Shown: positions 60,900-64,000 of the stretch, in pieces
How positions within the stretch are numbered: the stretch's first letter is position 1
How the letters are laid out: each line of letters starts with the position of its first letter
Assembly: GCF_030272615.1 (NCBI RefSeq)
Contig: NW_026729297.1
Coordinates: 47,001-111,000, forward strand
Direction of reading: 5' to 3'
DNA length: 64,000 bases
Origin: Cryptomeria japonica
Lineage: Eukaryota > Streptophyta > Pinopsida > Cupressales > Cupressaceae
Notes under the pieces: model-generated
Database searches by the model: none
What the model was told of the DNA's origin: nothing
The model's input: the letters and a program-made list of their open reading frames with translations, nothing else
Made by a program: the position numbers and the translations under genes

Positions 60900-62260
60900 T
60901 ATATGCCCCATTATTTATTTTTCAGCTTCACTTATTATGGTTCAATCTTTAATATTGATGGGTTGATTTTTTAATTGTTTATTCTTGAATGGTTTAATGA
61001 GGTTTGGGAAAAGGTTGGGGATTCATGTTACATTTTCAAGAATGATTCATAAAAGGCATTTTGTGATGTTTTTTAAACCCATGCCATACAAGAATGAGGG
61101 CTACAAAATAATTCTGGAAATGTCAATAACTCTATTTTTAGAGCAGTTAATTGATCTCCTAACTTCTTGAATGGGAAATTTTTTTCTATTCTGATATGGC
61201 TTGTTATTAAAGATATACTAGTTCAATTGAGGGATTTATTGTCCAAACTCCTTGCCCCGGTGAGTAAATTTCTTCAATTCGTAGAAACTCTAAATATCAT
61301 GCCACATAAGGATGAAAGGTTATTAGTCACTTTTTCTCATGTCATTGATATGACAAAGTAGATTGTTATTGAACTTGGAGGAAATATTCTAGCATAGAGA
61401 AATAACCTTTTGGGGGGCTCAAATTTATGCTTTCTCTAGAAAAAATAGGGTCACCAAAAGAATAATGGCCCTAGTTTTAAACTAGAAGGCCTTTAAGAAA
61501 CTCAATTTTTAGGGCCCTAAGGACAATATGGAAAATCCTATGAAAGACTCTATTGTTGCTATTTCAGAATATTTCCCTCATGTCAATGTCAATTATAAAG
61601 AAAATGTAGGGACCAAAAACCCTAAATTTGATGTTGAAAGGGATGCAACTATGAAAGATATTTTGAAATATACTCCAAAAGATAATACTACCATCCCTAA
61701 TTATTTGCCCAATACCAATACTGGACAACCAAATAATCACTAGGCATTAGCATTGGACAAGATTAGAGCTAAGGTGCATGAGGCCAAGAAGAAAAAAATT
61801 CAAGATTTTCTTGATCAAGTAGAATCAGAGGGAGTTGTAGTGTCTTTACCTAATAAGGGTTTCAAAGATAAATAGGATTTAAATCTTTCCATTCACAACC
61901 CTCCATACTCAAGTGAGGATGAAATATGAGAGTGATTGATAAGAATATATCCTCTATGGAGAAGAGAGAAGAGAAAAAAGAAGAGGAAGCACCTTAGTAG
62001 TGGTGAAAGTGAACATAAGAGCAAAAGGAACATAAAAGAAGATAAAATACCCAAGTGTTTTGATAAATTTAGGAACAAAAAGGAAGGGGGATCTAACCTA
62101 AATAAGGATGAACTTGAATTGCATTATTTGAAACATTAGGGATGAACTTGATAAGATTTTAGTTTATTTCCAGATTTGACATTACCCATGCAAAGGGAGT
62201 TCCTAGATATGTATGTTCATTAATAATTTTGATATAGGGAGCCTAATTATGGTCTATGGG
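60900..62260 (+). pseudogene. LINE ORF1 / ORF2-start relic, copy in duplicon D
   Basis: Parallel to 33640-34960. The longest clean piece is 61528-61743 (MENPMKDSIVAISEYFPHVN), and 61936-62139 is a Lys/Glu-rich stretch followed by NLNKDELELHY. The start of ORF2 is not readable as one frame. Confidence 0.5.
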
Positions 62261-62600
62261 TTGATATGAAATTGGTGTAAGTAAACTAATGTTATTTATA
62301 CTTTAGGTATGGATGGCAGGATGTATTGACATCTGTTGTGGATGTCATTTCTAATCATGTGGGTTTTTTGCCTTACGACAGTAGCTCAGAGCCTTTATTA
62401 TCACATCAAATTTGACATTTGTGTGTCTTCACCTTGGCTTCCTCCTTTTCTTCCATTTTTTGAATTCTAGAGGATGAAAGTAGCTCTTTCTTGAGATGGT
62501 GGTTACTTTGATTTTATTCTAGGTATCTTGATGTAGCATGAGAGAATGATGGAGATTCATGTGGTTTCATGTATGGTTATGAGGATGCATTTCGTTGAAT

Positions 62601-63339
62601 GGCCCATATGAAATGTATGCAATAAGTGGGATAATATTAGGATAATGTGGTGTACACCTTGCATAATGTTTATAATATTTTATTTATTATTATATCTGTG
62701 GTACATCTTTTGGCACCTAGATGGATGTGTATCACTAGGAATAAACATTATTGGGATAACTTTATTTGTTGTATGTTATATTAAGAAATATATTTAACAT
62801 GGGTCTCACATTGGAGGAATGTATTTAATTTAATATTGGGGAAATATTAATAAAGTAAAAAATTAGTACCCAATATTAAATGTGGGGTCAATGTTTTTGT
62901 GAACTCATGGTTCTGGTTCATATAATATGCTTTACCGATTGGTTGTATTTACATGTGAGGTTGATTCTATATAAGAAAGTGCGTGTTTAGTTGTTAAGGT
63001 TGCTTGGGTGAGTGAGTTGTCATTATTGAGTCTTTATGAGGAGTGCATATGTCAAGCATGGCATGGGATGTGTGGATTCATACATGTACACATGGAGGAT
63101 GTATTGAAGGACTTCATGTTTTAGAAGTATTCATTGTAACTCTATACGTGTTTTTTATTGCTTTATTGTTTAATAATAAGATGGAGTATAGATGCTTTTG
63201 GAGGCTAGGTTTTTTCCTCATTAGAATTTTCCTACAATTTATCTTGTGTTATCTTGTGGCTTGTGTATTTGATCTTAGCATAACAGTTATTATGTAAGCT
63301 TGTATCAATGTATTTCTCTCATGGGTTATGTAGGAAATT
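62601..63339. other. Spacer with TATA-like site, origin unclear
   Basis: CTATATAAGAAAGTG near 62968 looks like a promoter and could belong to a worn LTR upstream of the copia relic. No partner LTR is in the window. The 84-codon frame at 63043-63297 is hydrophobic (FIVTLYVFFIALLF, FLIRIFLQFILCYLVACVF) but lacks any family motif. Confidence 0.3.
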
Positions 63340-64000
63340 GATTAAATGAATTGGGTATTGAAACATTATTTCCTAACAACCTTTACTCAAAAGAAGGTGG
63401 ACGAAAAAATGTACAGACAACTTGTTGGGAGTTGCTTATATCTGCTACAACTAGACCAAATATTTCATATGTAATTAGGACCATATCCAGATACATTGTG
63501 GATCAACACATTGAACATTGGAAAGAAGCTAAAGGAAAATTTTAATACATTAAAGGTACCTATCAACTTGAAATTGAATACAAATATGGAAGAAAGCCTA
63601 CTCTAGTTGGGTGTATAGATTCTAATTGTGCAAGTTACATTGATGATAAAAATCAACCTCATGATACATTTTTCATCTTCGCTCAAAACCAATTTGTCAG
63701 AGCAATAAAATGAAAACAATAGTGTCAGTATAATATTCAAAGGTTGAATATATTGGTTCATCAAAGGCATCTCAAGAAGCATTACATCTTAAAAGACTAC
63801 TTGAAGAAACCCAACATCCACAAGATTGTCAAACTATTATATTTTGTGATTGTAAAACACTATCAAGCTAGCAAAAAATCTTTTATATCATGCTTTGTCT
63901 AAACATATAGAAGTACATCATCACTTTGTTTTTGACTTGATATAAAGTCAAGTGGTGGAGAGACAATTTTTTGGAATGAAGTATCAAATTGTTGACACAT
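63340..64000 (+). pseudogene. Copia RT end and RNase H relic (cut by window end)
   Basis: Conceptual reading in shifting frames gives WELLISATTRPNISYVI, then DSNCASYIDD, CDCKN and SKHIEVHHHF. These are the conserved end-of-RT and RNase H blocks of copia pol. Stops at 63543 and beyond, plus several frameshifts. Coding continues past the window edge. Confidence 0.8.

Larger units (their letters stand above)
59670..62600. repeat. Duplicon D (gene deleted)
   Basis: Matches C on both sides of the gene. The proline-rich gene with its TATA box, UTRs and intron is missing, and so is C's 31863-33330. It retains the far promoter, one 61-bp unit and the LINE relic. It lacks the LINE at 27905 and the copia element at 35312. 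Confidence 0.85.

Noticed and set aside
63043-63297. 84-codon hydrophobic frame resembling a membrane protein
   Set aside because: No homologue recognised, low-complexity composition and no promoter or partner gene in support.

Overview
This is a plant nuclear window with a gene-poor, retroelement-rich layout. It holds decayed Ty1/copia and Ty3/gypsy elements primed by initiator-methionine tRNA, a chromodomain gypsy element, L1-type LINE pieces, tRNA-derived SINEs and MITE-like inverted repeats. The nested, long-decayed elements suggest a large genome such as a conifer or other gymnosperm. That placement is inference; nothing in the sequence names the species.

The only host gene family recognised is a small array of secreted proline/histidine-rich (cell-wall type) protein genes, all on the minus strand. 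Copy A (3483-3936) is frameshifted by a 32-nt deletion. Copy B (14171-14818) is open but has a shifted C-terminal tail. Copy C (30651-31148) is intact. Copy D (about 60209) has lost the whole gene and keeps its flanks and distal promoter. A, B and C share a TATA box, an upstream ACGTGG element and an intron just after the stop codon. Flanking homology shows that kilobase-scale segments were duplicated (C with D; an extra block E at 53960-54880) and then peppered with insertions.

Layout: 1-2814, 3' part of a plus-strand copia element abutting duplicon A. 2815-5120, duplicon A. 6190-6360, SINE-like tRNA derivative. 6366-11657, decayed LTR element with a LINE 3' end inside it. 11930-12825, foldback element. 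13325-15130, duplicon B. 15570-18760, LINE relic and an LTR. 19329-26433, minus-strand LTR element with no pol, coding for a coiled-coil/zinc-knuckle protein and a long unknown ORF, with a SINE in one LTR. 27640-35311, duplicon C with a truncated LINE, a 61-bp tandem repeat, a MITE and a LINE relic. 35312-41987, full-length minus-strand copia element with 5-bp target-site duplications. 41993-45954, unassigned, with a possible LTR edge. 45955-53468, minus-strand chromodomain gypsy element. 53960-54880, block E. 54880-59270, nothing recognised. 59280-59625, MITE candidate. 59670-62600, duplicon D. 63340-64000, a copia RNase H relic running off the end.

All transposon reading frames carry stops, frameshifts or lost catalytic residues, so none appears able to move on its own. 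The strongest candidate for something undescribed is the pol-less element at 19329-26433. The best evolutionary story is the proline-rich gene array, where paralogous copies act as empty-site references for each other. All similarity statements come from reading by eye; no alignment or database search was run.
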